38,442 nucleotides of DNA, from NCBI GenBank assembly GCA_945904955.1, contig CAMDPO010000023.1:1-38442 (forward strand). Reading direction: 5' to 3'. Within the stretch, counting starts at the first letter, position 1; every line of letters begins with the position of its first letter. Position numbers and translations under genes: made by a program. The DNA is from Rhizobium sp. Q54 (GTDB lineage Bacteria; Pseudomonadota; Alphaproteobacteria; UBA2966; CAIVPW01). Below, in pieces: positions 18,517-26,462 of this stretch. The notes under the pieces are model-generated. The model was not told the DNA's origin. It did not search any database and saw nothing but the letters and a program-made list of their open reading frames with translations.

Positions 18517-18545
18517 TTGAACCCGGGCCAAGAGCTTGCTATATC
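18517..18545 (+). promoter_or_regulatory. Sigma-70-type promoter for tRNA-Lys
   Basis: TTGAAC (18517-18522), exactly 17 bp, then TATATC (18540-18545), followed by a C-rich stretch. Transcription would start near 18552, about 50 bp before the tRNA. Both boxes and the spacing fit a housekeeping promoter. Confidence 0.65.
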
Positions 18546-18600
18546 CCCCGCTCTCCGAGACGCGGATCGGCCTTTCCAACGGCCCTCCGCCACGCCTTGG

Positions 18601-18676
18601 GGGCGCATAGCTCAGTCGGTAGAGCAGGTGACTCTTAATCACCGGGTCCGAGGTTCGAGTCCTCGTGCGCCCACCA
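18601..18676 (+). tRNA. tRNA-Lys, anticodon CTT
   Basis: 76 bases folding as a complete cloverleaf: acceptor GGGCGCA/TGCGCCC, D arm GCTC/GAGC, anticodon stem GGTGA/TCACC with loop CTCTTAA (anticodon CTT at 18634-18636), T arm CGAGG/CCTCG with loop TTCGAGT. Discriminator A and CCA are encoded in the DNA. It reads AAG, the preferred lysine codon in this high-GC genome. It has its own promoter upstream. Confidence 0.97.
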
Positions 18677-18684
18677 TTGCCTCG

Positions 18685-18704
18685 GGCCGTCCTGCGGGGC
18701 GGCC
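18685..18704 (+). terminator. Hairpin after tRNA-Lys
   Basis: GGCCGTCC (18685-18692) pairs with GGGCGGCC (18697-18704), one G-U pair, loop TGCG. It lies 8 bp after the tRNA CCA end. There is no T tract, so it may be a processing or weak termination signal. Confidence 0.45.
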
Positions 18705-18840
18705 TAGTCGTTCGTCCGGACCTTCACCCAGCGAACTCTAGGCGCGGCCGCCGGTGCCGCGGTAGCGTCCGACTTGCATCGGCCCAACCCGGCCGTGAGG
18801 CGACTCGCCGCAGTTCGCCTCGCGACTCGCCCGCATGTAC

Positions 18841-18856
18841 GTATTCGTACGAATAC
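18841..18856. promoter_or_regulatory. Perfect 16-bp palindrome upstream of the histidine kinase gene
   Basis: GTATTCGTACGAATAC is fully self-complementary. It lies 71 bp before the kinase ATG, in AT-richer DNA than its surroundings, next to CGACTCGCC repeated at 18801-18809 and 18823-18831 and an inverted pair GAGGCGA/TCGCCTC (18797-18803, 18815-18821). Size and symmetry fit the operator of a dimeric regulator. No matching regulator is encoded nearby. Confidence 0.5.
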
Positions 18857-18927
18857 CGAGCCGGAGGAGTTGCTCGCTACCTTGAGCGGACCACAACCCG
18901 TCCGGGACGCTGCCGAGGGGGTGCGCA

Positions 18928-20064
18928 ATGAGCGCGGCAACGCATACGATTACTTCGGAGCTCTGGGTGCGCCCGGAGGTTCGCCACAACACGCTGGTGG
19001 AGATCGAGGGTGCGCGGCTCCTGCGCGACACTTTGGTGATGACCCCCGATGACTCATTCGCTGCCTGCGCATGGGTTGCCGTTTGGGCGTGCTCCGGCCG
19101 CGATGGTGGTGTGTGCGTGTTGTCGCCGACGGCCGGCCGGGTCGATCACAACCTTGGCAGCAGCCCAGCGCCGCCCGACCGCCTTCTTCGGGCTTGTATC
19201 GCCAGCCGTGAGCCAATGCTGATCGACCGCAAGGCTTCGCCGTCGCCCGGCGCAATTACCGTCATCGAGGAAGTGCTGCTGGTTCCCTTTGGCATCCCGG
19301 ACGGCCGTGCGACGGGCGTCGTTTGGGTGGTTCAAGATGCCTCTGCCCATTCCTTCGACGGCCTGGACGCGTGTGCCCTGGAGCACGTTGCAACGTTCGC
19401 TGCCAGCGCGGCAGAACGGGGGCTTGCCGCAACCGCGGTGCAGGGCGAACTTGCGTCGCGCGACTTGTCCATGTCCGAGCTCACGCACCGCGTCGAGAAT
19501 ACGTTGCAGATGACGGCGCGGTTCTTGGAGCTTCAATCCCTCAAGGTGATTGCCGGCGATGCTCGCACGGCAATCGACTCCGCGCGCAACCGCATCTTGG
19601 CCATCGGCACCATGAATCGCTTGGAGTCGAACGGCGAAGCCAACGTTGTCGAGGCGATCAACGGCGTGTGCGACAGCATCACCCGCGGCGACCCGCGGTT
19701 CCGGGTGCGTGTCTCTACGACCGAGAATCTTCGCCTGCCCGGCGCCGATGCGGGGCGCGTAGCGATGATCGCCAGCGAGCTGGTGACCAACGCGGTCAAG
19801 CACGCCTCAACGGGACGCGACAAGGTCGAGATCGACGTGACCCTGTTCAAGCCGGCGAGCGATCGAGTCGAGATGTGGGTCACTGACGACGGGACTCCCC
19901 TTCCGTCTGACGGCGATACGAAGGGACGTCGCGGGCTTGGTCTGAACCTGGTGCATGGGCTGGCGAAACAACTCGGCGGCTCGCTCACTGTCGAAGCAGC
20001 GCGCAAGCGCTTCGTCCTCTCATTTCCGCTAAGCCGCGCCGCAAATGCGCTTGCAGTGGCATGA
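18928..20064 (+). CDS. Cytosolic HisKA_2/HWE-type sensor histidine kinase with GAF-like input
   Basis: 378 residues, no membrane segment. Residues about 20-165 resemble a GAF sensor domain (ending VVWVVQDASAHSFDGLDACALEHVATFA). The HisKA_2 dimerisation domain follows, with phospho-acceptor His187 in SELTHRVENTLQMTARFLEL. The ATPase domain has N box ASELVTNAVKHAS, Asp of WVTDDGTPLP and glycine box GRRGLGLNLVHGLAKQLGG. The usual HRVKN reads HRVEN, a charge reversal next to the His. GAGGGGG lies 6-12 bp before the ATG. No response regulator is adjacent. Such kinases often feed general-stress or light/redox responses in alphaproteobacteria (family knowledge); the signal here is unknown. Confidence 0.88.
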   Translation: MSAATHTITSELWVRPEVRHNTLVEIEGARLLRDTLVMTPDDSFAACAWVAVWACSGRDGGVCVLSPTAGRVDHNLGSSPAPPDRLLRACIASREPMLIDRKASPSPGAITVIEEVLLVPFGIPDGRATGVVWVVQDASAHSFDGLDACALEHVATFAASAAERGLAATAVQGELASRDLSMSELTHRVENTLQMTARFLELQSLKVIAGDARTAIDSARNRILAIGTMNRLESNGEANVVEAINGVCDSITRGDPRFRVRVSTTENLRLPGADAGRVAMIASELVTNAVKHASTGRDKVEIDVTLFKPASDRVEMWVTDDGTPLPSDGDTKGRRGLGLNLVHGLAKQLGGSLTVEAARKRFVLSFPLSRAANALAVA

Positions 20065-20162
20065 CGCCAGCCGCGCTTCTCTGACGCGTTGCGCACGCCC
20101 CTGCACGACGCGCGTCTCCAACGGGCGACACGCCTGGCTCTGCTCGATCGGAGAAACCTGAA

Positions 20163-20321
20163 ATGACTCTAGGCACCGTCTTGCTTATCGTCCTGATCCT
20201 GGTCTTGGTCGGGGCCTTGCCGACCTGGCCCCACAGCCGCGGATGGGGTTACTACCCCAGTGGCGCCCTCACGATTGTGCTCGTCGTCGTCTTGGTGCTG
20301 CTGCTGACCGGAAGGATCTAG
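20163..20321 (+). CDS. DUF3309 family small membrane protein
   Basis: A 52-residue protein: an N-terminal hydrophobic helix (LGTVLLIVLILVLVGALPTW), the family signature PHSRGWGYYPSGAL, and a second hydrophobic helix ending TGRI. This is the DUF3309 pattern, common in alphaproteobacteria and often multi-copy; the function is unknown. GGAGA at 20150-20154 lies 8 bp before the ATG. It follows the histidine kinase by about 100 bp and is short enough to be missed by gene finders. A hairpin 35 bp downstream probably ends its transcript. Confidence 0.88.
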   Translation: MTLGTVLLIVLILVLVGALPTWPHSRGWGYYPSGALTIVLVVVLVLLLTGRI

Positions 20322-20355
20322 CACCAGCCAAACCGCGCCGCGTCTCGCGCCAAAT

Positions 20356-20385
20356 GCAAAGGGCCCCGCAAGCGGGACCCTTTGC
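20356..20385. terminator. Terminator-like hairpin after the DUF3309 gene
   Basis: GCAAAGGG (20356-20363) pairs with CCCTTTGC (20378-20385). Inside, after one C/A mismatch, CCCG pairs with CGGG around CAAG. The A and T runs lie in the stem, as in many bidirectional terminators. It may end the DUF3309 transcript, or may once have ended the minus-strand delta-60 gene. Confidence 0.6.
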
Positions 20386-20415
20386 AGCGCCGGATCCGGC
20401 GGCCCCGGGAGAGGG

Positions 20416-20697
20416 AGAGCCGAGGGTGGAGGGCTCACCGGCGGCCGTCGTCGCACCGTAGCCGGTGGTGACGTAGGTGCCGTCGCTGAGACGGGCGACG
20501 CCGTAGCATTCGGCGACGCCGCCATCGACCTTGAGCGGGTTGAGCACGGCCACGCCCGGCGTCGGGACAAGACCGATGCCGCGGCCCGAATCGCCCGGCT
20601 CGATGAAGTTGCCGAACGTAGTGTCGAGGGTGCCCGCTGGAGTCAGACGGAACAGGACGATGTGGTTGCCAAGGCCGGTGCCGAGGTCGGTGTAGCC
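20416..20697 (-). pseudogene. Fragment of a delta-60 repeat protein
   Basis: The minus-strand frame encodes a stretch typical of delta-60 repeat (beta-propeller-like) secreted proteins: GNHIVLFRLTPAGTLDTTFG, then GVARLSDGTYVTTGYG, Gly/Thr-rich in between. Homology-like sequence begins abruptly at about 20697, where an EAL-domain fragment begins on the other strand, and fades at about 20416. There is no signal peptide and no start or stop of its own; the open frame continues into unrelated sequence at both ends. It is an internal piece of a lost gene. Confidence 0.65.
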
Positions 20698-20700
20698 TGA

Positions 20701-20877
20701 CGCGAGTCGTTCGTTCAGGCGATGGATCGCTCCGAAGATTCCGCGACCATCGTGCGCGCCATCACCGAGCTCGGCCACGCCCTCGGCCTCCCGGTTGTCG
20801 CCGAAGGCGTCGAGAACGAGGCGACGTTGCGCATGCTGGCCGCCGCGCGGTGCGAAGTCGCCCAGGGCTACTACATC
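20701..20877 (+). pseudogene. Fragment of an EAL-domain (c-di-GMP phosphodiesterase) gene
   Basis: After a TGA at 20698-20700 the frame reads ESFVQAMDRSEDSATIVRAI, then ELGHALGLPVVAEGVENEA and AAARCEVAQGYYI. This is the C-terminal third of an EAL domain: the SFV..M segment, the VVAEGVE strand with its conserved Glu, and the AQGYY motif. The catalytic N-terminal EAL motif and the final residues are missing. The fragment is in frame with rsgA downstream, so an ATG at 20722 creates an apparent EAL-RsgA fusion, judged artificial here. Confidence 0.75.
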
Positions 20878-20907
20878 TTGGCGTACTTTGGACTAGGGGC
20901 CTTCCCC

Positions 20908-21978
20908 GTGAATCTTTCCGTACTGGGCTGGAACGCCCATTGGGCCGCGCGCTTTGCCGCGGCCACCCGTGATGACGTTGCATTGGTACCCGGGCGCGTC
21001 GTGCGCCAGGACGGCGACCGGTCATTGGTCGCGTGCGAGGCCGGCGAGCGCACCGCCGTGATGCCGGGCCGCTGGCGGGCGGAGGAGGGCATCGACTTGC
21101 CCGCGGTCGGCGATTGGGTGGCTCTCGAGCCGCTGCTCGATCTGGCACGCATCGCCGCGGTCTTGCCGCGCGAGACGTGGATCGCCCGCGAAGCAGCTGG
21201 CGCCCGTACCGTGCGCCAGCTGGTCGCCGCGAATCTCACCCGCGCCTTCGTCGTCACCGACGGCGGCGCCGATTTCAGCGCCCGCCGCATCGAGCGCTAC
21301 CTGTTGGCTCTGGGTGCGGGCCACGTGGCGCCCGTCATCGTGGTCAACAAGGCCGACCTCGGCGAACCCGCTGCGGCGCTGGCCGAAATAGCACACGTCG
21401 CGCCGGACGTTCCGGTCGTAGCGGTCAGCGCCCTGACCGGAAGCGGCGTCGACGCCCTGCGCCTGTACCTGACGCCGAGTGAAACGGTGGCGTGCCTCGG
21501 CTCCTCGGGCGTCGGCAAGTCGACCCTCATCAACCTCCTGCTCGGTACCGAACGGCAAGCGACCGGCGCCGTACGCGGCCACGATGGCACCGGCCGCCAC
21601 ACGACGACGCACCGCGAGCTGCTGGTGCTGCCGTCCGGTGCCTTGATGATCGACACGCCCGGTCTGCGCGAAGTCGCGCCCTGGTACGAAGACGGCGCCG
21701 ACGTCGCCGGGCAGTTCTCCGACGTCAGCGAGTTCGCCACGCGCTGCCGCTTCCGCGACTGCCGCCACCAGGGCGAGCCTGGCTGCGCTGTGGCGCAAGC
21801 GCTCGCCGACGGGACGCTCGATCCGGCCCGCTTCGACAGCCTGCGCCGCCTGAAACGCGAGGCGGCGTTCCAGGATTCGCGGCGCGACGACGCGGCGGGG
21901 CGCGCGCGCAAGCGTCACGAGCGCGTTACGGGCCGGCTCATCCGCGATATCGAGCGATGGAATCCGAAGCGGCGCTGA
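20908..21978 (+). CDS. rsgA: Ribosome small-subunit biogenesis GTPase RsgA
   Basis: Circularly permuted GTPase that checks late 30S maturation. 356 residues from GTG 20908, chosen because the conserved N-terminus LGWNAHWAARFA follows it and AGGGG lies about 10 bp upstream; longer versions would include the EAL remnant. OB-fold domain (about 15-95), then the permuted G motifs: NKADL (G4), SALTGSG (G5), P-loop GSSGVGKST at 198-206, and DTPGLRE (G3). The zinc site is CRFRDCRHQGEPGC in a C-terminal helical region, and the tail is basic. It is 20 bp from the CYTH-CHAD gene and likely co-transcribed with it. Confidence 0.93.
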   Translation: MNLSVLGWNAHWAARFAAATRDDVALVPGRVVRQDGDRSLVACEAGERTAVMPGRWRAEEGIDLPAVGDWVALEPLLDLARIAAVLPRETWIAREAAGARTVRQLVAANLTRAFVVTDGGADFSARRIERYLLALGAGHVAPVIVVNKADLGEPAAALAEIAHVAPDVPVVAVSALTGSGVDALRLYLTPSETVACLGSSGVGKSTLINLLLGTERQATGAVRGHDGTGRHTTTHRELLVLPSGALMIDTPGLREVAPWYEDGADVAGQFSDVSEFATRCRFRDCRHQGEPGCAVAQALADGTLDPARFDSLRRLKREAAFQDSRRDDAAGRARKRHERVTGRLIRDIERWNPKRR

Positions 21979-21998
21979 AGTAGACCTATGCTGCACCC

Positions 21999-24149
21999 AT
22001 GGCGCGCCAATACGACATCACCAAGGCGCCCTCCGCTGTCGGCGGGGCGCGCACGCGCACCCTGTGGACCCGCGGGGAGCCGCGCGTTTGGCTCGATCTC
22101 GACGAGGCGGGCGTCGCGGCGCTGCATGCCCGCCTCGGCGCCGGCGCCGCCATAGGCCGCGAGACCGCCCACTACGACACGCCCGACCTCGTCTTGCGCC
22201 GCGCCGGCATGACGCTGGCGATCGAGCGCCGCGGCCAACGCTTCGTCCAGGTTGTGACGTTTCCATTGCATGCCGACACCGCCGAACGCCTCGTCCACGA
22301 GGCCGAGGCGTTCGGCCGCGGACCGGACCGGCGCCATCTGCTTGCCGTGCTGCCGCCCGACCTCGCCGTGCGAGTCTCCGAGGCACCGCTCGAGCGTCTG
22401 TTCGCCTTGCGCTTCACCCGCGTCCAGGCCGGCTTCCCGGCCACCGTCCCGGTCCTCGACGCGGTGCTTGACCGTGGCGTCGTCATCGTCGGCACGACCG
22501 AGACGACCTTCGCCGAACTGTCCCTGCGCAACCGCCCCGGCGTCGTCGCGGTGCACGCCGCCGCGCACCTGCTCGCCGACATTCCGGTCCGCCTCGCCGC
22601 CGAGGATCGCTGGGAGCGCGGCTACCGCATTGCCGCCGGCCACGCGCCGCAGCCGTACCACGCGCGCGTCGCCCCGGTGCCGGCCGACGCCAGCCTCGGC
22701 GAGGCCGCCGAGCGCGTCCTGCGCCAGGCGTTCGAGCATTTCATCCGCAATCTGCCGGCCGCCAGCCTGCGCGGCGAGACCGAGGCCATCCACCAGATGC
22801 GCGTCGGCATGCGGCGCTTGACGGCCTGCGCCGCGATCTTCCCGCGCCTGCTCGACCCCGAGCTGATCCGCGACGTCGGCGACCTGCGCCAGCTGTTCGA
22901 ATCGCTCGCCGAGGTGCGCGAGTGCGACGTGTTCCTCGACTCGACTCTGCCCGATGTCTCCCTCGGCGCGGTCAGCGCTGTCGATCGCAGTGGCTTCGAG
23001 GTCGCCGTGCGCCTGCACCGTGCATCGGCGCTCGGCTCCTTGCGCCGCGCGTTCGACGGCCGCGACCTGGCCGTGCTGGTCAGCTCGCTCGCCCTGCGCC
23101 TCGATGGGTCGGGCTGGAGCGCGCGCCGCCAGCCCCTCGACGAGTTCACCGCAAAGCTCGGCGCCAGCGAGTTTGCCGTCCGCCGCATCCGCGCCCTGCA
23201 CCGCCGCTTGCTGGCGGCCGAGCCCGGCGATCGCCACGACGTCGCCGGATGGCATGCGGCGCGCAAGCGCGCTAAGCAGCTGCGCTACGCGACCGAGCCT
23301 CTGCGTCTCGCCTATCCGGCCAAGGCCAAGGCGACGCAGGTGTACGCGCACCGCCTTGCCCAGTTGCAGGACGTGCTCGGCGACCTCAACGACCTGCGCA
23401 CGGCGGGCGACCTGATGGGCCGCCTCGATGCGACCGCGGCCGCCGAGCTCGGCACGCCCATGCGCGTCATCCGCGGCGCGGTATGCGCGCACATCGAGAA
23501 CCACACGCGCCGCCTGTTGCCCAAGGCCACGCGCGCCCTGGATCGGGTGCGCGCGGCATACCCCAAGCCGCGCCGCCACACGCGCCGCCCGTTCGTCGTC
23601 GCCGTTATCGGCGAGGACGCGGCGCCCGTCGGCTGGATTGCAGCGCAAGTCGCCGCAGCCTGGGCCGCCGCCGGCTTGCGAACGGCGTTCCGCATCCACG
23701 CATCGGTGCCGGCCGCGGCCCGTTGGCTCGCGGCCCGCGACGACGAACTCCCCCGCATTGCGCGTTTGGGCCGCCTCGACTTGGCGACCTTGGCCGAGCG
23801 CCAGGTGCAACGCCTGGCGATCGCCCGCACCCTGCCGCGCCGCGCCAAGGCCTGGCGGCAACTGGACAAGCGCGCCGACGTCATTGTGCTGGTCGTGGGC
23901 GAAGGGGTACCGGGCACCGACGCCGTCGCGGCCGCCAACCGCAACGGAATCACTCCGCTCGTGGTGACGGTTGCGGCGCAACCGGGCTTCGACGCCGTCG
24001 CTACGCTACGCTGGCGCAAAGCGGAGCAGACACAGATGCAGCGTGGCGCCGGACCGTTCCACGCCACGCGCGACTCGGAGATCGCGGCGCAGTCGGCGTG
24101 GCTGCCGCTGCTCGCGGCGCTGGAGCGCTGGCCGCAGCCGTGGCGATGA
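21999..24149 (+). CDS. CYTH-CHAD protein with extra C-terminal region
   Basis: 716 residues. Residues about 25-210 resemble a CYTH (triphosphate tunnel) domain (YDTPDLVLRRAGMTLAIERRG), but the N-terminal ExExK metal/phosphate motif is absent (RTRTLWTRGEPRVWLDLD stands there). A CHAD domain follows at about 235-520, with IHQMRVGMRRLTA, WHAARKRAKQLRYATEPL and LQDVLGDLNDL; CHAD helices bind polyphosphate through basic residues. The last 190 residues (from RRPFVVAVIGEDAAPVGWIA) alternate hydrophobic strands and helices (ADVIVLVVGEG, GITPLVVTV) like a Rossmann or P-loop fold, but without a Walker A Lys. Ordinary CYTH-CHAD proteins are about 500 residues. Function unknown; polyphosphate binding is the best guess. 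Confidence 0.85.
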   Translation: MARQYDITKAPSAVGGARTRTLWTRGEPRVWLDLDEAGVAALHARLGAGAAIGRETAHYDTPDLVLRRAGMTLAIERRGQRFVQVVTFPLHADTAERLVHEAEAFGRGPDRRHLLAVLPPDLAVRVSEAPLERLFALRFTRVQAGFPATVPVLDAVLDRGVVIVGTTETTFAELSLRNRPGVVAVHAAAHLLADIPVRLAAEDRWERGYRIAAGHAPQPYHARVAPVPADASLGEAAERVLRQAFEHFIRNLPAASLRGETEAIHQMRVGMRRLTACAAIFPRLLDPELIRDVGDLRQLFESLAEVRECDVFLDSTLPDVSLGAVSAVDRSGFEVAVRLHRASALGSLRRAFDGRDLAVLVSSLALRLDGSGWSARRQPLDEFTAKLGASEFAVRRIRALHRRLLAAEPGDRHDVAGWHAARKRAKQLRYATEPLRLAYPAKAKATQVYAHRLAQLQDVLGDLNDLRTAGDLMGRLDATAAAELGTPMRVIRGAVCAHIENHTRRLLPKATRALDRVRAAYPKPRRHTRRPFVVAVIGEDAAPVGWIAAQVAAAWAAAGLRTAFRIHASVPAAARWLAARDDELPRIARLGRLDLATLAERQVQRLAIARTLPRRAKAWRQLDKRADVIVLVVGEGVPGTDAVAAANRNGITPLVVTVAAQPGFDAVATLRWRKAEQTQMQRGAGPFHATRDSEIAAQSAWLPLLAALERWPQPWR

Positions 24150-24343
24150 ACGCCGCCTGGCACGCCGCCCACGTCTTGCCGCGCAATGCGACGCGGCCTG
24201 AGCGCGTGCGCTGGCATCGCACCCATCAGAAAGCGTGCGCCTGCCGCCCGGTCCCTGCCAGCTTGCGCGATGACGTCGCGGCGGTCGGCCGCGCCGCCAA
24301 GCCGCGCCTCAAGGCCCGCGCTCGCTCCGGATCGCCGCGCTGA
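24146..24343 (+). CDS. Small conserved-looking protein with CxC motif
   Basis: 65 residues, starting in the ATGA overlap with the CYTH-CHAD stop, so translation is coupled. Reads MNAAWHAAHVLPRNATRPER, then VRWHRTHQKACACRPVPASL and a basic tail (KPRLKARARSG). The layout 'LPRNAT..ERVRWH..H...C.CRP.P' matches short hypothetical proteins I recall from other proteobacteria; the His and Cys residues could bind a metal. Its last 35 bp overlap the 3' end of malQ on the opposite strand. Function unknown. Confidence 0.72.
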   Translation: MNAAWHAAHVLPRNATRPERVRWHRTHQKACACRPVPASLRDDVAAVGRAAKPRLKARARSGSPR

Positions 24344-26462
24344 TCGCTGCGAAGCGCGCGTCGCTGCGCAGCTCTTCGAGCGTTGCCGTGAGCTTGCGGC
24401 GCCAGTTCGGGTGCTCGTTGAAGGTGCCGGGCAGGTTGGGCTGCTCGACCTCGCCGACCAGGTCCTCGGCCGCCACCATCATCAGGATCGACGGGCTGCG
24501 AGCCAGCGACGCATAGACCGCGGCGAAGAACGCCGCCGGCAGTTCGCGGTCGGCGGGTGTGCCGCGCGGCAGCAGGCCAAGCTCGACGAGCGCATCGACC
24601 AGCCGGCCGCGATCGTGGACGCGCTCCTGGCGCGCCGCGGGCCGATCCTCGGGTTTGCGGTAGAAGTTGAGCTGGTCGCGCCAGTCCAAGTCGCGGCCGT
24701 TCCAGTATCCCGCCAAGGTCGGCAGGTCGTGGGTGGTCGCCGTCACCAGCGCCTGGCGCGGCAGCTTTTCCGGTCGCACCGGCCGTCCGCCCTGGTCGCG
24801 CTCGAAGAAGAACACTTTGTAGGAAAGGGCGGCCGCGTCGGCCATGCGCTCGCGGAATCCCGGCGGCACGGTGCCGAGATCCTCGCCGATCACCATGCAG
24901 CGGTTGCGCACGGACTCGAGCGCGATGACGCCGCGCATCTCGGCGCACGGGTAGTGGATGTAGGCGCCCTCGGTCGCACTGGCGCCCTCGGGCACGCAGA
25001 ACAGGCGCTGCACGCTCATGACGTGATCGATGCGCACCGCGCCGGCGTGGCGCATCGAGGCGCGCACCGAGGCGCGGAAGGGCAGATATCCGGTGGCGCG
25101 CAGGCCGCGCGGCGAGAACGCCGCCGCACCCCAGCTCTGGCCGAGCGGGTTGATGTCGTCGGGCGGCGCGCCGACGCTGACACCCTTGATCATGGCGTCG
25201 GGGAAGCTCCACCCCATGCTGCCGCCGGGATGCGAGGCAACCGCGATGTCCTGGTACAGGCCGAGCGCCATGCCGGCCTTCTTGCCGCGCGCTTGCGCCT
25301 GGCCGAGCTGGCAGTCCGCCTCCCATTGCGCCCAGCGGAAGAACTCGATGCGCGGGCGGTTGCGCTCGGCAAAGGCGCGCACCTCGACGCTGTCGCGGCG
25401 CCGATACGGCTCCGGCCAGCGCCGCCAGTCCCACAGCCCCATGTCGCGGCGGAAGAAATGCTCGTGCAGCGCGTCGAACAGCGCATGGTCGTTGAGCGCC
25501 GCGCCCATCTCCTTGCTGAACGCGGCATAGGCCAGGGCGCGCGGGTCGCTCGCCGGCCGCTCGCGGAAGCGCGCATGCAGCAGCTCGAGGATCGGCATCT
25601 TGAGTGTCGCGACCGTCGGGTAGTCCACCATCGTCTCGGCACGTGCGGCCGTCACCGCCGTCTGGAAGGCCGCGCTCGTCATTGCTGCGCGCGCCGCCGG
25701 GCTCTCGACGAACTCCGGCACGCGATCCACGGCGATGTAGAGAATGTTCAGGAATGCCCGGCTCGACGGTCCATAGGGGCTGAAGTGGCCCGGGTCGGAC
25801 GGAAACAACGCGTGCAGCGGATTGACGCCGACCACCGCGCTGCCATGGCTCGCGCACAGCTCGGCGAAGCCCGCAAGATCCTCGAAGTCGCCCATGCCGA
25901 GGTTGCGGCGCGAGCGCAGCCCGTAGAGCTGCAGCGCGACGCCGAAGTGCCGCGCACCGGCGCGCACGTCGCCGGGCAGGTAGCACTGGCGCGGCGCCGC
26001 CAGCAGGCTGGTGCCGACGTTCGCTTGCGGCAGCGTCAGCCGATGAATGCCGAACGGCAGGTCGTGGGGCAGGCGAACGCGCCACCGCTCGAGGCGCTTG
26101 CCGTCCACCTGCTTGCGGGCCAACAGGCGCGCGTCTGCTTGCAGCTCGCGCCGGGTGCCGTCCTCGAGGTCGATGCGCACCAGCATCCGGTCGCTGCCGG
26201 CTGCCGCCGCTATCGGCATGTCGACCACGCCGCCCGGGTCGACCGCAAGGGTACGCGGCACCTCGCGCCAATGCTCGGTGCGCCCGGTCTCCAAGCTGCC
26301 GCGTACGGCGGCGTCGGTCGCCGCCTCCACGCCGATGCCGGCGAGCAGCACGCGCATCGTCTCCGGCGTGGCGCGATGCTCGGCGCCGAGGGCGTCGCGG
26401 TAGGCAAGCTGGATGCCGTGGCTACGCGCCAGGCGTTCGAGAGGCGAGGTCCGTAGGGTCAT
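24309..26462 (-). CDS. malQ: 4-alpha-glucanotransferase (amylomaltase)
   Basis: Transfers alpha-1,4-glucan segments between oligosaccharides; GH77. 717 residues, the long proteobacterial form with an extra N-terminal domain (about 1-150). Catalytic nucleophile Asp479 in AVRIDHVMSV, acid/base Glu in VIGEDLGTVPPGF and the third carboxylate in THDLPTLAGYW. The substrate loop INPLGQSWG and the GH77 entry YGLRSRRNLGMGDFEDL are present. Its ATG overlaps the glgX stop (ATGA on the minus strand). Last gene of the glycogen operon. Confidence 0.95.
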   Translation of the reverse strand: MTLRTSPLERLARSHGIQLAYRDALGAEHRATPETMRVLLAGIGVEAATDAAVRGSLETGRTEHWREVPRTLAVDPGGVVDMPIAAAAGSDRMLVRIDLEDGTRRELQADARLLARKQVDGKRLERWRVRLPHDLPFGIHRLTLPQANVGTSLLAAPRQCYLPGDVRAGARHFGVALQLYGLRSRRNLGMGDFEDLAGFAELCASHGSAVVGVNPLHALFPSDPGHFSPYGPSSRAFLNILYIAVDRVPEFVESPAARAAMTSAAFQTAVTAARAETMVDYPTVATLKMPILELLHARFRERPASDPRALAYAAFSKEMGAALNDHALFDALHEHFFRRDMGLWDWRRWPEPYRRRDSVEVRAFAERNRPRIEFFRWAQWEADCQLGQAQARGKKAGMALGLYQDIAVASHPGGSMGWSFPDAMIKGVSVGAPPDDINPLGQSWGAAAFSPRGLRATGYLPFRASVRASMRHAGAVRIDHVMSVQRLFCVPEGASATEGAYIHYPCAEMRGVIALESVRNRCMVIGEDLGTVPPGFRERMADAAALSYKVFFFERDQGGRPVRPEKLPRQALVTATTHDLPTLAGYWNGRDLDWRDQLNFYRKPEDRPAARQERVHDRGRLVDALVELGLLPRGTPADRELPAAFFAAVYASLARSPSILMMVAAEDLVGEVEQPNLPGTFNEHPNWRRKLTATLEELRSDARFAAISAAIRSERGP

